From contig JAEYWU010000014.1 in NCBI GenBank assembly GCA_023428785.1, positions 1-59,024 on the forward strand: 59,024 nucleotides of DNA. Reading direction: 5' to 3'. The stretch comes from Pseudomonadota bacterium. Its GTDB lineage: Bacteria > Pseudomonadota > Alphaproteobacteria > Caulobacterales > Caulobacteraceae. A program made the position numbers and the translations under genes. The notes under the pieces were generated by a model. The model had not been told where the DNA came from and ran no database searches. It saw nothing but the letters and a program-made list of their open reading frames with translations. Below, piece after piece: positions 50,262 through 58,562 of the stretch; position 1 is the first letter of the stretch, and each line of letters begins with the position of its first letter.

Positions 50262-50786
50262 TCAGGTGCCGGGCGTGACGGTGACGAGGATCGATCCCTC
50301 ATAGGCGCCCGCGATCGGGCGGTGGGTCGGATCCGCGAGGGTGGTGATGGTGTAGTCGTCGTAGACGCCAGTGCCGGTCTCGAAGGCCGGCAGGCCCGAC
50401 ACGACCAGCGGCGTCGGCGACAGCGAGCTGGCCGTCTGACCCACCAGGCCGGGGTTGGACGAGGTGACCTGGAAATGGACGACGCTGGTGAAGGAGCTGT
50501 CCGGCGAGGAATTCGGCGTCTCAAGGGCCTCGAGGCCGATCGAGATCGAGTTGCCCGTGCCGTTGCACCAGATGTTGCCGAAGTCCTGGTTGGACACCTG
50601 CGATGCGACATGGCCCGTCGCACTGACCGCGATCTCGCCCAGGTCGACCGTCTGCGACGGATTGGCGATGCCGCAGGCCGGAGTCACAGTCGCGTTCAGA
50701 TTGATGCTCGACTGCGACTGGGCGAAGACCGGCGCGGCGAACAGGGTGGCCGCGGCTGCGGTGAAGACGAAGGCGCTCTTGCGCAT
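50262..50786 (-). CDS. Spore coat U-domain pilin (first in the array)
   Basis: Secreted protein of 174 residues, first gene of the pilus operon. The signal peptide is MRKSAFVFTAAAATLFAAPV (FAQ cleavage). NATVTPACGIANPSQTVDLG and FGNIWCNGTGNSISIGLEA carry the SCPU cysteines; FETGTGVYDDYTI and the last strand RPIAGAYEGSILVTVTPG complete the domain. An AGGAG site lies eleven bases before the ATG. About 400 bases of non-coding sequence upstream provide room for the operon promoter. It is a close paralogue of the second copy. Confidence 0.87.
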   Translation of the reverse strand: MRKSAFVFTAAAATLFAAPVFAQSQSSINLNATVTPACGIANPSQTVDLGEIAVSATGHVASQVSNQDFGNIWCNGTGNSISIGLEALETPNSSPDSSFTSVVHFQVTSSNPGLVGQTASSLSPTPLVVSGLPAFETGTGVYDDYTITTLADPTHRPIAGAYEGSILVTVTPGT

Positions 50787-51183
50787 CGGTTCACTCTCTC
50801 CTGGCCCGAAGGCCGCTGATGTTCGGCCCGCAGGCCGGTGATACGCGCTTTTTTGAGCGCAGAGGTTCGAGCGCCCATCAGCATGGCTGATCCGGCGAGC
50901 GGGCCGGCCCGAAGACCGGCTTGAAGAATTTTGAGAGTGGCGGTTGCCCGCAGCCCTCCCCCGAGAAGAAAGCTAACGCTTCCTTAATCTCAACCTATGC
51001 GAAACGGCGTTCGCCTGACATCCCCAGTGTTGAGTAGGGATTTCATTTTCAACCGGCAGGCGACGGATTTTATGCTTAAGATGTAACCCGTTACGCGAAC
51101 GGCCACTCACCTTTCCCTTGCGGGCAAGGGAATTCGCGATGTATCGGCATAGTTGAAAAAAGTTGGGAGGAGAGGGCCGCGGT
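50787..51183 (-). promoter_or_regulatory. Upstream region of the pilus operon
   Basis: These 397 bases hold no gene. AT content rises markedly at about 50980-51090, unusual for this window and suited to a promoter. Two perfect inverted repeats stand out: GTAAC-CC-GTTAC (51083-51094) and CCCTTGC-GG-GCAAGGG (51115-51130). The first could be an operator for a LuxR-type regulator encoded nearby. The second lies about 55 bases after the stop of the LuxR gene, past a run of T on that strand, and could instead be part of its 3' end. No -10/-35 pair could be fixed with confidence. Confidence 0.5.
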
Positions 51184-51780
51184 TCAGCGGATCCGGAACG
51201 GGCTCACGACGGAAAAGAGCTCTTCACGGCTGCCGACGCCCAGCTTCGCATAGCTGCGGCGTATGTGTGTACGGACAGTCTCGACCGACAGGCCCAGGGT
51301 CTCGGCGAGCGTCTCCACCCGATCGCCGTCCACCAGGCGACGGACCAAGGCCGCCTCGGCGACCGTCAGACCGAACAGCTTGCGGAAATCGGCCCAGATG
51401 TACTCGGCTCTCGGGTGGGCGGGGAAAAAGCTGAGGCCCACGGCCTCGGGCAAGCCCGGTGGAGAGGTCAAATCCCCGCGAACCAGCATATGGTCGTCGT
51501 CGCCACGGCAGGCCCACACCCCAGGCTCGGTGAGATTACGCACAAAGGTGCGGAACTCGGGGTCCTGAAGACCGTCGGCGCAACCCACACGACCCTGGAA
51601 GGCACGGATGTGGCTGCCCTCCGAGAGCAGGCGATCGCCCGCCTGATTGGTCCAGATGAGCTGACAGTCGCGATCCACCACGGCGGCCGGCGTGGGCGAG
51701 TGTTCACACCAGCCCAGCACATAGAGGGCTGACGGCACCTGCGTGTCTACGCTGGCCGAATGGTTCATTTCCGCGATCAT
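51184..51780 (-). CDS. LuxR-family transcriptional regulator
   Basis: Regulator of 198 residues. The first 130 residues look like a PAS-type sensor domain (CEHSPTPAAVVDRDCQLIWT; NQAGDRLLSEG). The C-terminal helix-turn-helix is LTVAEAALVRRLVDGDRVET then LAETLGLSVETVRTHIRRSY, close to the LuxR/NarL consensus except that the recognition helix begins S-V-E-T-V-R-T-H. The start is ambiguous: ATG 51780 after GGGGGCG is used; ATG 51768 is possible. It is immediately upstream of the pilus operon in the same direction, with 397 bases between, so control of pilus expression is likely but unproven. Confidence 0.8.
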   Translation of the reverse strand: MIAEMNHSASVDTQVPSALYVLGWCEHSPTPAAVVDRDCQLIWTNQAGDRLLSEGSHIRAFQGRVGCADGLQDPEFRTFVRNLTEPGVWACRGDDDHMLVRGDLTSPPGLPEAVGLSFFPAHPRAEYIWADFRKLFGLTVAEAALVRRLVDGDRVETLAETLGLSVETVRTHIRRSYAKLGVGSREELFSVVSPFRIR

Positions 51781-51906
51781 CGCCCCCACGGCTTCGCCTC
51801 CGCTCTGCCACCAAAGGTGGCGGCCGCGAGAATCGTTCGCATCCCCAAGATTGTGTATGAGAGCGTCATTTGCGTCGGGTGGGCGACGTCTGGACCCCCA
51901 AATTGG

Positions 51907-52506
51907 CTAGCGGAATTGCTGCACTCTGAGCGCGATTTCGACGACGGCCCAAAAGATGACAGCCGCCAGCGCCACCCCTGCGGATGTGGCGACGACGAAG
52001 ATCGGTCCGCGCCATTTGCCGGCGACAGACTCCAAGCCAGCGTTGAGCTTGCTGGCCAGTCCGCTATGCAAAGCGGCGCCACCCGGCACCTCCGCATCGA
52101 CGCCCCCTCCGACGACAGAAACGTCGGATACTGGACCCAGACCAGCTTCGTTGTGCATCGTTAAAGTTGCAGGAGCCTCGTCTCGTTTGGAATTGATGAG
52201 GGCTTCGTACTCGGCCGCAAGCCGCGCCGCGTCCCAGCTTCGGCCCACGCCGAGTTTTTGCCTGGCCTTCGCCGTATGCGTGTTGAAGGTCGTCACGCTG
52301 ATGTTCAGCGATCGTGCGGCCGATTTGGCCTCGCCGAACTCTCGCAGCGCGCGCAGGCAGACACGCTCCCGCTCGGTCAATCGATCGAAGCGGCGCTCGA
52401 AGCCCGGCGAACGTCTTTCGGTCGGTAAGGCCATCAGCTCAAAACGCATCCTGGCGGAGAGAACGAGGATCAGGAACGCGAGGGTGGTATATGGCGCGGG
52501 CTTCAT
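51907..52506 (-). CDS. LuxR-type HTH protein with C-terminal membrane anchor
   Basis: Protein of 199 residues with its parts in an unusual order. Residues 42-95 are a LuxR/sigma-70 region 4-like helix-turn-helix (LTERERVCLRALREFGEAKS, then NISVTTFNTHTAKARQKLGV). A flexible segment follows, and residues about 168-192 form a single hydrophobic helix (IFVVATSAGVALAAVIFWAV). The N-terminus has a short hydrophobic stretch (FLILVLSA). ATG 52506 is taken as start; ATG 52434 (MALPTE) would drop the N-terminal stretch. A DNA-binding domain tied to the membrane suggests direct sensing of an envelope signal. It is divergent from a small membrane-protein gene, a likely partner. Confidence 0.75.
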   Translation of the reverse strand: MKPAPYTTLAFLILVLSARMRFELMALPTERRSPGFERRFDRLTERERVCLRALREFGEAKSAARSLNISVTTFNTHTAKARQKLGVGRSWDAARLAAEYEALINSKRDEAPATLTMHNEAGLGPVSDVSVVGGGVDAEVPGGAALHSGLASKLNAGLESVAGKWRGPIFVVATSAGVALAAVIFWAVVEIALRVQQFR

Positions 52507-52617
52507 TGTCCGTCCAGGTGCGCCGGATTGTCGGGCCACAGACGTACAAGTCCATGGATATCGATCGTTCGGCTGGCGAAGTGGGGCTCTGGGCGACGAA
52601 ACTGGGGGGCGAATCGG

Positions 52618-53046
52618 ATGGGATTTGATTTCAACTGGCAGGTGGCCTGGAACATCTGGGCGGCCGTGGCCTGCGGCGGAGCGATCTGGCGAGGTGGGGT
52701 TGCGCGGAAGGCCGGTCTGGGCGTCGCCTGCGCCTGGGTGCTGTCGCTCGTGATCCACGATCAAGATTGGCCAAACGGCTTCTGGATGCTGTTCGGCGTG
52801 GACCTGGTTGTGACCCTGTGGCTTGTCGTCCTGACACGGTCCTGCACCGCTCCCTGGCTCATTTTCTCGGCCGCCTGCGGCCTGCTGATGGTCGTCAACT
52901 ACACGGCCTACGCCCTGTTCGCCTCGATCGACATCTGGGCCTTCTTCTCGGCGTCCTACATCTGGAATTCAGGCCTGGTCGCAGGCCTCCTGTGGGGAGC
53001 CCTGACCCGCACAGGCTACCGCGCTCCGTCTAGCGCTCGCCTTTAG
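52618..53046 (+). CDS. Small multi-pass membrane protein
   Basis: Hydrophobic protein of 142 residues with about four membrane segments (for example AGLGVACAWVLSLVI, MLFGVDLVVTLWLVVLT, WLIFSAACGLLMVVNYTAYA, NSGLVAGLLWGAL). No family is recognised. ATG 52618 gives the first hydrophobic-aromatic stretch (GFDFNWQVAWNIWAAVACGG); the frame is open to 52528. It shares a 111-base divergent upstream region with the membrane-anchored LuxR-type gene, so the two may work as a sensor pair. It is the last gene before the IS6 element. Confidence 0.65.
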   Translation: MGFDFNWQVAWNIWAAVACGGAIWRGGVARKAGLGVACAWVLSLVIHDQDWPNGFWMLFGVDLVVTLWLVVLTRSCTAPWLIFSAACGLLMVVNYTAYALFASIDIWAFFSASYIWNSGLVAGLLWGALTRTGYRAPSSARL

Positions 53047-53211
53047 GAAGAAATTTCTATTTAGCACAGCTATCGCACGCGCCGGGCAGCGGGACGGCCG
53101 TGCGCGGCGCCCCGTGCACCGTGAAGGCGCGCCGGCGCAGTGCGCTATCGGCGCCGTCAGGCTGGGACGGCTTGGGACACCCGGTTCTCCACCAGATCCG
53201 CCACCACTGAT

Positions 53212-54032
53212 GGTGCTGTCAGGCTAACGCTAACAAGTCTCCACTTGGGGCTGCTTGGAGCCCGTGTGCAGCAAGGGCTTGATGCGTCCGATCTCCTTCA
53301 AGCGTCACCGCTTTCCGGCTGACGTCATCCGTCAGGCCATCTGGCTCTATTTCCGCTTCACCCTGAGCTTTCGCGACGTTGAGGAGCTGCTCGCCCAACG
53401 TGGCATCGAGGTTAGCTACGAGACCATTCGCAGTTGGACGATCAAGTTCGGGCCGCTGATCGCACAGAACCTGAAGCGGAGACGTCCGGCCCCTTCCCCG
53501 CGCTGGCACCTCGACGAGGTGGTCTGCAACATCGGTGGCAAGCGGATGTATGTCTGGCGCGCCGTGGATGACGAAGGCGAGGTCCTGGATGTTGTCGTCC
53601 AGAAGCGCCGCGATCACGCCGCAGCGTTGCGGCTCCTCAAGCGTCTGCTCCGCAACCAGCCAATCGCCCCCACCTGCATCGTCACTGATGGCTTATCGTC
53701 CTACGGATCGGCGCTGCGGGAACTCGGGTTGGAGGACATCCACCGACCGGGACGGCTTCGGGAAAACAACAGGGCGGAAAACTCACACCTGCCCATCCGC
53801 AGGCGGGAGCGAAAGATGCAGCTCTTCAAGTCTCAGGCATCAGCCCAGCGGTTCCTCACCACTCACGCCAGCGTCTACAACACCTTCTACACACAGCGTC
53901 ATCTGATCAGCCGACCAACGCTCCGGATCATTCGCAGCGCGGCGAATGACGTCTGGGCCGGAGCGACTGTAGCTGCCTGAGATGGGCTCACTCTGACCTC
54001 GCACTATGCCCGCGAGTTAAGTTGACAGCGCT
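53212..54032 (+). mobile_element. IS6-family insertion sequence, complete copy
   Basis: Element of about 820 bases, the usual IS6/IS26 size. The left end begins GGTGCTGTCAGGCTAAC (53212) and the right end reads, on the other strand, AGCGCTGTCAACTTAAC (54032 inward): the arms share GCTGTCA and TAAC as imperfect terminal inverted repeats. It contains one intact transposase gene. The eight bases outside the ends (CCACTGAT and CCTGACCT) are not a duplication, so the copy was probably left by recombination or intramolecular transposition rather than simple insertion. The exact ends may be off by one or two bases. Confidence 0.8.
53282..53980 (+). CDS. IS6-family transposase
   Basis: DDE transposase of 232 residues, the normal length for the IS6/IS26 family. 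The N-terminal helix-turn-helix region reads FKRHRFPADVIRQAIWLYF and VSYETIRSWTIKFG. Catalytic residues are Asp in RWHLDEVVC, Asp in IVTDGLSSYG and Glu in NNRAENSHLPIRRRE, with the K/R residues after the Glu. ATG 53282 matches the start of the partial copy at the window's right edge (MKPLSFKRHRF); a TTG at 53255 is in frame but less likely. The gene is intact and likely active. Confidence 0.92.
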   Translation: MRPISFKRHRFPADVIRQAIWLYFRFTLSFRDVEELLAQRGIEVSYETIRSWTIKFGPLIAQNLKRRRPAPSPRWHLDEVVCNIGGKRMYVWRAVDDEGEVLDVVVQKRRDHAAALRLLKRLLRNQPIAPTCIVTDGLSSYGSALRELGLEDIHRPGRLRENNRAENSHLPIRRRERKMQLFKSQASAQRFLTTHASVYNTFYTQRHLISRPTLRIIRSAANDVWAGATVAA

Positions 54033-54153
54033 CCTGACCTACGCATTACGAAGGCCTCAGAAGATTTTCGCCAGAGGCCTGCGCCACAAGGCTTTGAGGG
54101 AGGCCTGGTGCGTCCTCGTCGGCCTCATCCAAGCACCACCCAAGCTCGGCTGA
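54033..54153 (+). pseudogene. Possible 3' remnant of a gene cut by the IS6 element
   Basis: Directly after the right IS end a frame runs open to a TGA at 54151 and encodes GLRHKALREAWCVLVGLIQ followed by APPKLG. It has no start of its own and no family I recognise. It may be the tail of a gene whose front was removed, or chance. The rest of the gap to 54239 shows nothing. Confidence 0.25.
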
Positions 54154-54239
54154 AATGCTGGGCCGGCCGCGAGCGAGTTGACGGCCGATAACTCAGTTCA
54201 AAGCCAAAAATCGACCCACAGCATACCGCCAACGCTGCG

Positions 54240-55070
54240 TCACAGGTTGGCTCCTAGAGATGCGCCACCATCGCCGGGCACGGGGGTCGTCGTGGGCGGA
54301 TGCAATTGGGCCTCTTCCACAGTCAGGGTGTAGGGCGCCCAGCCATCACGATAGCCAACCACAGCATAAACTTGCCCTTGGCCTTCGAACTCCACGGTCG
54401 GATTTCGGTCGGTGGTTGAAGTGTCCTCATTCCACCGCAGAAGATCGGACCCTTCGCAGTCTGAAGCGATCACCAGATGGGCGTCCAACGTCGCGTCTGC
54501 GCGGATACGATAGAGGCGACCCGCCTCGGTGCTCAGCGGGATGCACTGCAGCGATCTATCGCCAGAAGTCCGACTAATGTCGGCCCATAACACAGGCAAC
54601 GTTGGCGGTTCCCGCCACATGAAAGGCTCCCCTCGCCAAGTTTCGGAGCCGATGCCGGCCAAGGACCTACACTCGGCCTCCAAGTTGGACGTTGGAAATA
54701 CGACCCCGGGCCACTTCATGTCGTGGCGGGCAGCATATGGGTCTTCGGCGTGATTTGCAGGGGCCGTCACCATGAGGATGGCCATGTCGCCCCGATGCCA
54801 GTGCGACAGGACTGTCAATTGATCGGCCCGACCCCGCAGGCTGACGGTTCCACACACCGCGTACCCGCCCGTGTCGATATCACGCGCGGGCTCGCGCCAG
54901 GCAACGGCCTGGACGTCTTCACCATATACCCGTCTAACTGCTCGATCAGCGGCTTCCCAGAACTCCTCTTCCGAGGGCGTCTCGTCGGATGCGGGTAGAG
55001 CTAGCGCAACAGTCGACATCCACGCCGTCAGGAGAGACGTCAGGGCAAATGTCCAAAAACCCAAGTTCAT
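54240..55070 (-). CDS. Secreted hypothetical protein
   Basis: Exported protein of 276 residues, not recognised. ATG 55070, six bases after a strong AGGAGG, gives a signal peptide (MNLGFWTFALTSLLTAWMST, cleavage near ALALP). A Glu-rich helix (DETPSEEEFWEAADRAVRRV) leads into a mostly beta-strand region. The C-terminal 90 residues (GRLYRIRADATLDAHLVIAS; VYAVVGYRDGWAPYTLTVEE) look like a pre-peptidase C-terminal-type beta domain of the kind found at the end of secreted proteins. Four cysteines suggest disulfides. Neighbours are also exported proteins of unknown function between two IS6 elements. Confidence 0.7.
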   Translation of the reverse strand: MNLGFWTFALTSLLTAWMSTVALALPASDETPSEEEFWEAADRAVRRVYGEDVQAVAWREPARDIDTGGYAVCGTVSLRGRADQLTVLSHWHRGDMAILMVTAPANHAEDPYAARHDMKWPGVVFPTSNLEAECRSLAGIGSETWRGEPFMWREPPTLPVLWADISRTSGDRSLQCIPLSTEAGRLYRIRADATLDAHLVIASDCEGSDLLRWNEDTSTTDRNPTVEFEGQGQVYAVVGYRDGWAPYTLTVEEAQLHPPTTTPVPGDGGASLGANL

Positions 55071-55143
55071 CCATGGCCTCCTAATCTTCAGCGCCCCCCT
55101 ACCCAGCCCGGCCGAACCGGCAATCCTGACACGCTCTGCGTCA

Positions 55144-55935
55144 TCAGCCGGCGCGAGGATTTCGCGCGATTGAAACGATAGCGTCGACATGGCTACTAAG
55201 CTCGTTAGCAGCGGTGAGCCGGCGGGCCGGTCGGCCCATTTCCTCGATCCAGACATGGGTTGGCGTCCAGTCGTGGGGGTGCGGCGGGCCGGGCTGGGCG
55301 CTCGAGCGGCGCAGGGGCGGATTCCAGGGCCAAAGGTCCGGTTCCCAAGCGCGACACGGATTGGCCAGCGCCGCTTCGAGCGCGCTCGCCTGCGAAGCGC
55401 TGAGCCTGCCGAACGTCGGAGGCCAGCGGACATGGGCGGCAGGGGGATAGTCCGCCATTTCGGCGCGGTAAGCCTGGTGCTCAGCTTCGGAGGCGTCAGC
55501 CGCCGGCGGCGGCGGCGGAGGGGGTGGCGGCTCGTTGGTCCGGTTCTGTCGCCAGAACCACCAGCTGCCATCGGCCTCCTGCCAGACCACCGTCCAGACG
55601 GTGTTCATGTACATCCCGCCTGGCGGCTCGACGGAGGTAAGCACAACCGGGGCGTCCGAGGGGGGCGAGCGGAAGCCGGGAATGATGGCGACGCTGTTGT
55701 AGAGGCCGTCGTAATAGGCCTGATATTGCTCGTGGTCGGGGCTCGCCTGCTCCCGCGCCCTCTGAGCCGCTATGCTGACCAGATCGACATCCGAAACGTA
55801 AGGGCATCGCGCCTGAGGCGGGGGCGGCGCACCGCCAGCCGTCAGCCAGGCTGCGGTCTGGGGCAGGGTCTGGACGGGCGATGTCGCACATCCCGCCAGA
55901 CAGAGGGCCGTTGCTGCGGCGAACACGCTTCTCAT
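55144..55935 (-). CDS. Putative lipoprotein with polyproline segment
   Basis: Protein of 263 residues with a clear lipobox (ALCLAGC, Cys16), so anchored in a membrane through lipid. A proline-rich part (nine consecutive prolines near residue 140) probably forms a stiff spacer. Two Trp-rich regions flank it (NTVWTVVWQEADGSWWFWRQ and EPDLWPWNPPLR). No catalytic motif or family is apparent. It is 73 bases upstream, in the same direction, of the secreted protein gene ending at 54240 and may be cotranscribed with it. Confidence 0.7.
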   Translation of the reverse strand: MRSVFAAATALCLAGCATSPVQTLPQTAAWLTAGGAPPPPQARCPYVSDVDLVSIAAQRAREQASPDHEQYQAYYDGLYNSVAIIPGFRSPPSDAPVVLTSVEPPGGMYMNTVWTVVWQEADGSWWFWRQNRTNEPPPPPPPPPAADASEAEHQAYRAEMADYPPAAHVRWPPTFGRLSASQASALEAALANPCRAWEPDLWPWNPPLRRSSAQPGPPHPHDWTPTHVWIEEMGRPARRLTAANELSSHVDAIVSIARNPRAG

Positions 55936-56104
55936 TCAACCCTCCCGTCGCCAGGAGATAGGACGTCATCTGAGCGACCCCTGCAACCTGCGGTCCCTGA
56001 CAGAAAGGCGCAAATCAGGAAAGGTCAGCAATCCGAGCCATGCGGGCGGGCCGCGATCGGGCAATAGTAGCGCGGAGCCAGGAGGGCTCGCGGGGGCAAG
56101 ACTG

Positions 56105-56554
56105 ATGAGACATTTGAAAACGCCGCTCTTCACCGCGCTCACCTTCGCACTCGTCGGACCGCCGTGCGGCACGGTCGCCTATGCGGTGTGGAGCATGATG
56201 CTCGACGGCGAACGGATCGACCCGCTGGGCGGCTTGTTCGCCGTCCTTTGGATGCTGCCGTTCGGTTACCTTGTCGGGATCGTGCCGGCGGCGCTGACCG
56301 GATTGGCTGCCGGCCTGACGCTCGGCCGGCTGCGGGGCCTGCTTTTCGTGGCCACCTCGGCAGCAGCGGGCTTTACGGTGACCTGGGCCTTTGCGACGGT
56401 CAGCGGCTCAGGCCCCGATATGGACGGCGGCTCAATCAATCTCGCCCTGATCGGAGCGGTGGCAGGCGCGGCTTCGGGCGCCATCAGCGCAGTCCTGTTC
56501 GGTCGACGCCAGCGCCGAGCGGTCGAGCGACCGCACGAGGTCATCGATCAATGA
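56105..56554 (+). CDS. Small membrane protein
   Basis: Hydrophobic protein of 149 residues with about four membrane segments (LFTALTFALVGPPCGTVAYA; GLFAVLWMLPFGYLVGIVPA; LLFVATSAAAGFTVTWAFAT; LALIGAVAGAASGAISAVLF). The tail is basic and cytoplasmic (GRRQRRAVERPHEV). Family not recognised; similar glycine/alanine-rich four-helix proteins are common in this order. It converges on the gene at 56574. Confidence 0.65.
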   Translation: MRHLKTPLFTALTFALVGPPCGTVAYAVWSMMLDGERIDPLGGLFAVLWMLPFGYLVGIVPAALTGLAAGLTLGRLRGLLFVATSAAAGFTVTWAFATVSGSGPDMDGGSINLALIGAVAGAASGAISAVLFGRRQRRAVERPHEVIDQ

Positions 56555-56573
56555 CGGAGCCGACCAAGCGGCG

Positions 56574-57077
56574 CTAGTCAGAAGCCAGCGCCGCCCCGAT
56601 GCAGGCCAACACCGCGTCGCGGACGGGGCCGGCGATGTCGGGGCGGGGGTGGTCGAAATCCTGGACGTAGATGTGGGGGTTGTAGCTCTCGCGTTCGCGA
56701 CCGATGCACTCCATTCGCTGCCAGGCGCCGCGCGCATTGGTCATGCCGACGACCACGACGACGACCGGAGCAGTGCGTGGCGCGGCGGGGATGGCGTCGC
56801 GGATGCAGGCGCGCCGCTCCCGCGTGGGCTCGAACTGGTCGCTGAGGGCGAGGCACGGCTCAAGGGCGCCGGCGTCCAGCGTCGGGCGGCGGTAGATCAG
56901 CAGACCGTGCGCATCGAGCGCCTCGAGCAGGCGATGCGTGTCTTCAGGCTGACCGACGCCGCCGAGGACGACGACCTCGGCTTCGGGCGGGTTCCAGGCC
57001 GGGGCTTCCCCGGGAAAGGGGTCGTGGGCCGCAGTGGCGAGGGTCAGGGCGGTCGCGAAGGCGAAGATCGTCGGCAT
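56574..57077 (-). CDS. Secreted hypothetical protein
   Basis: Protein of 167 residues with a short N-terminal signal (MPTIFAFATALTLATAA). The mature part has alternating strands and helices (EAEVVVLGGVGQPEDTHRLL; TAPVVVVVVGMTNARGAWQR) and four cysteines. No family is recognised. It lies inside the IS6-bounded segment. Nothing indicates an enzyme active site. Confidence 0.65.
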   Translation of the reverse strand: MPTIFAFATALTLATAAHDPFPGEAPAWNPPEAEVVVLGGVGQPEDTHRLLEALDAHGLLIYRRPTLDAGALEPCLALSDQFEPTRERRACIRDAIPAAPRTAPVVVVVVGMTNARGAWQRMECIGRERESYNPHIYVQDFDHPRPDIAGPVRDAVLACIGAALASD

Positions 57078-57275
57078 CGTCTCTGTCCGTCAGGCTCACG
57101 CCCGTTTTGCGCGGCCTGATAGTGATCGGGCTCACCCGGCCGTGGTCAAGGCAGGCGAGCCGGAGCGTCAGGAGCCGTCATCTGACGGTTTCATACGGGA
57201 CGGGCCCGTCCGGTTGACATCGGGCCCTGCGTGACGGCTCCTCGACGGCGTCAGCAAGCGTAGTGGAGACGTATC

Positions 57276-57698
57276 GTGCTTCTGGAACTGGCGGCCGTCG
57301 CGGCCCTTGTCGGGGCGGCCCAGGACACACCGGAATGGCCGGACCATCTGGTCCTGGAATGCCGTGGCAGGGCGTATACGAGCCTCGATCATTCAGGCGA
57401 TCAGTGGCGCTTTGTCGAGCAATCGCTCTCTGGCGAAGATCCCATTCGCATGCACATCCGGGTGACGGACCTGATCGCCGAAGGGTGGAGCAGCAACATC
57501 GAGGTGCGGCCGACCGGCATCCGTTTCGAGACAGGATCGATCATCGCGGAAGACGGGTCGCCCTCTGCGGAGTTTCCGGGCGAGTTCCATATCCTGGGCG
57601 CGCCCGACGATAGGGAGTTCTTACTCCTGCTGACTTCGACGCGCGAAGGCGCGGCCAGCATGCAGGCTGGTTCCTGCCGCCGCGTCGACGCCAGATGA
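57276..57698 (+). CDS. Hypothetical protein, paralogue of the truncated gene at 58563
   Basis: Protein of 140 residues starting at GTG 57276 with a GGAG site. The N-terminus is a short hydrophobic stretch (LLELAAVAALVGA) that could export it. The body (HLVLECRGRAYTSLDHSGDQ, GIRFETGSIIAEDGS) is predicted beta-rich and the end reads AGSCRRVDAR. That ending matches VGTCRRLDEPW of the gene fragment at 58563, which suggests that both belong to one small family with a conserved pair of cysteines. It overlaps the next gene by four bases (ATGA). Confidence 0.65.
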   Translation: MLLELAAVAALVGAAQDTPEWPDHLVLECRGRAYTSLDHSGDQWRFVEQSLSGEDPIRMHIRVTDLIAEGWSSNIEVRPTGIRFETGSIIAEDGSPSAEFPGEFHILGAPDDREFLLLLTSTREGAASMQAGSCRRVDAR

Positions 57699-58483
57699 CC
57701 CGACTACTGATCGGCCTTCTCGCCGTTCTGGCCGCCGCTTCGCCGGCGCCATCGGCGCAGGCCCAGACCGACGAGGAGATCGACCCCGCCTGGGCGGCCG
57801 AGGTGGCGGAGAACTGGCTGGAACTTTGCACCGAGGCCGGGCCCGACACGCTGCACCTGTGGTCACCTGAAGCCGTAGGGCCCGGGGCCACGATCGTCGT
57901 CGTGCCGCACGAGGATCGCTATCCGCTTCTGCATCCGATCTGCCTGGCCGAACTGACCGTGAGCCCCGCCGAGGCCGGGTCCGTCATGGCCGACGGAAAG
58001 ACCGTCGTCGTTTCGCGGGAGGCCGTTCCCGGCACGGTGATGACGGTATCCGCCCGGGTTGGGGATGATGTGCTGAGCCGGGAGGTGATGATCCTGGCGC
58101 CGGATCCGACACCGCTTGACGGCCACTGGACGCAGGTAGACGGCGTTTGTCCTGGTCGAGGTCGTTCACTAAACCATGTCCCCCTGCGCGAACTGGTGAT
58201 CCAGGACGGACGGTTCAGGGCGACATTTCGGCCGTTTGAGAGCTACGTCGACTTCTGGGGCGACGCGCTATGGACGCCGGAGACCATGACGCTGGAGTTG
58301 ATCGCAACCGGCCAGAATGCGCGCTGGGACATGAGGGGTGGGCCGGGCACGGCTCACATCACGCCTGAAGATCAGCTTGTCTTGGATGGCTTCATGTTCG
58401 GCCACCTATTGTATCTCGACGTTCTGGAAAGCGATTGCCGGTACACGTTTGACCGCATCCCGCAGCGCCATCCTGGAAACTAA
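57695..58483 (+). CDS. Secreted hypothetical protein
   Basis: Protein of 262 residues with a clear signal peptide (MTRLLIGLLAVLAAASPAPS, AQAQ cleavage). Cysteines in WLELCTEAG, PICLAEL, DGVCPGRG and ESDCRYTF could form two disulfides. The centre (GATIVVVPHEDRYPL; VMADGKTVVVSREAVPGTVM) is beta-rich. No family is recognised. It is translationally coupled to the preceding gene, so the two products probably act together outside the cytoplasm. Confidence 0.65.
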   Translation: MTRLLIGLLAVLAAASPAPSAQAQTDEEIDPAWAAEVAENWLELCTEAGPDTLHLWSPEAVGPGATIVVVPHEDRYPLLHPICLAELTVSPAEAGSVMADGKTVVVSREAVPGTVMTVSARVGDDVLSREVMILAPDPTPLDGHWTQVDGVCPGRGRSLNHVPLRELVIQDGRFRATFRPFESYVDFWGDALWTPETMTLELIATGQNARWDMRGGPGTAHITPEDQLVLDGFMFGHLLYLDVLESDCRYTFDRIPQRHPGN

Positions 58484-58562
58484 CCAGCGTTGGGGAAGCA
58501 CATGGCGGGGGCAGCGTCCTCGTCGATCAACGAGTGAAGCCGAGCCGCATACGAGCCGGCGT

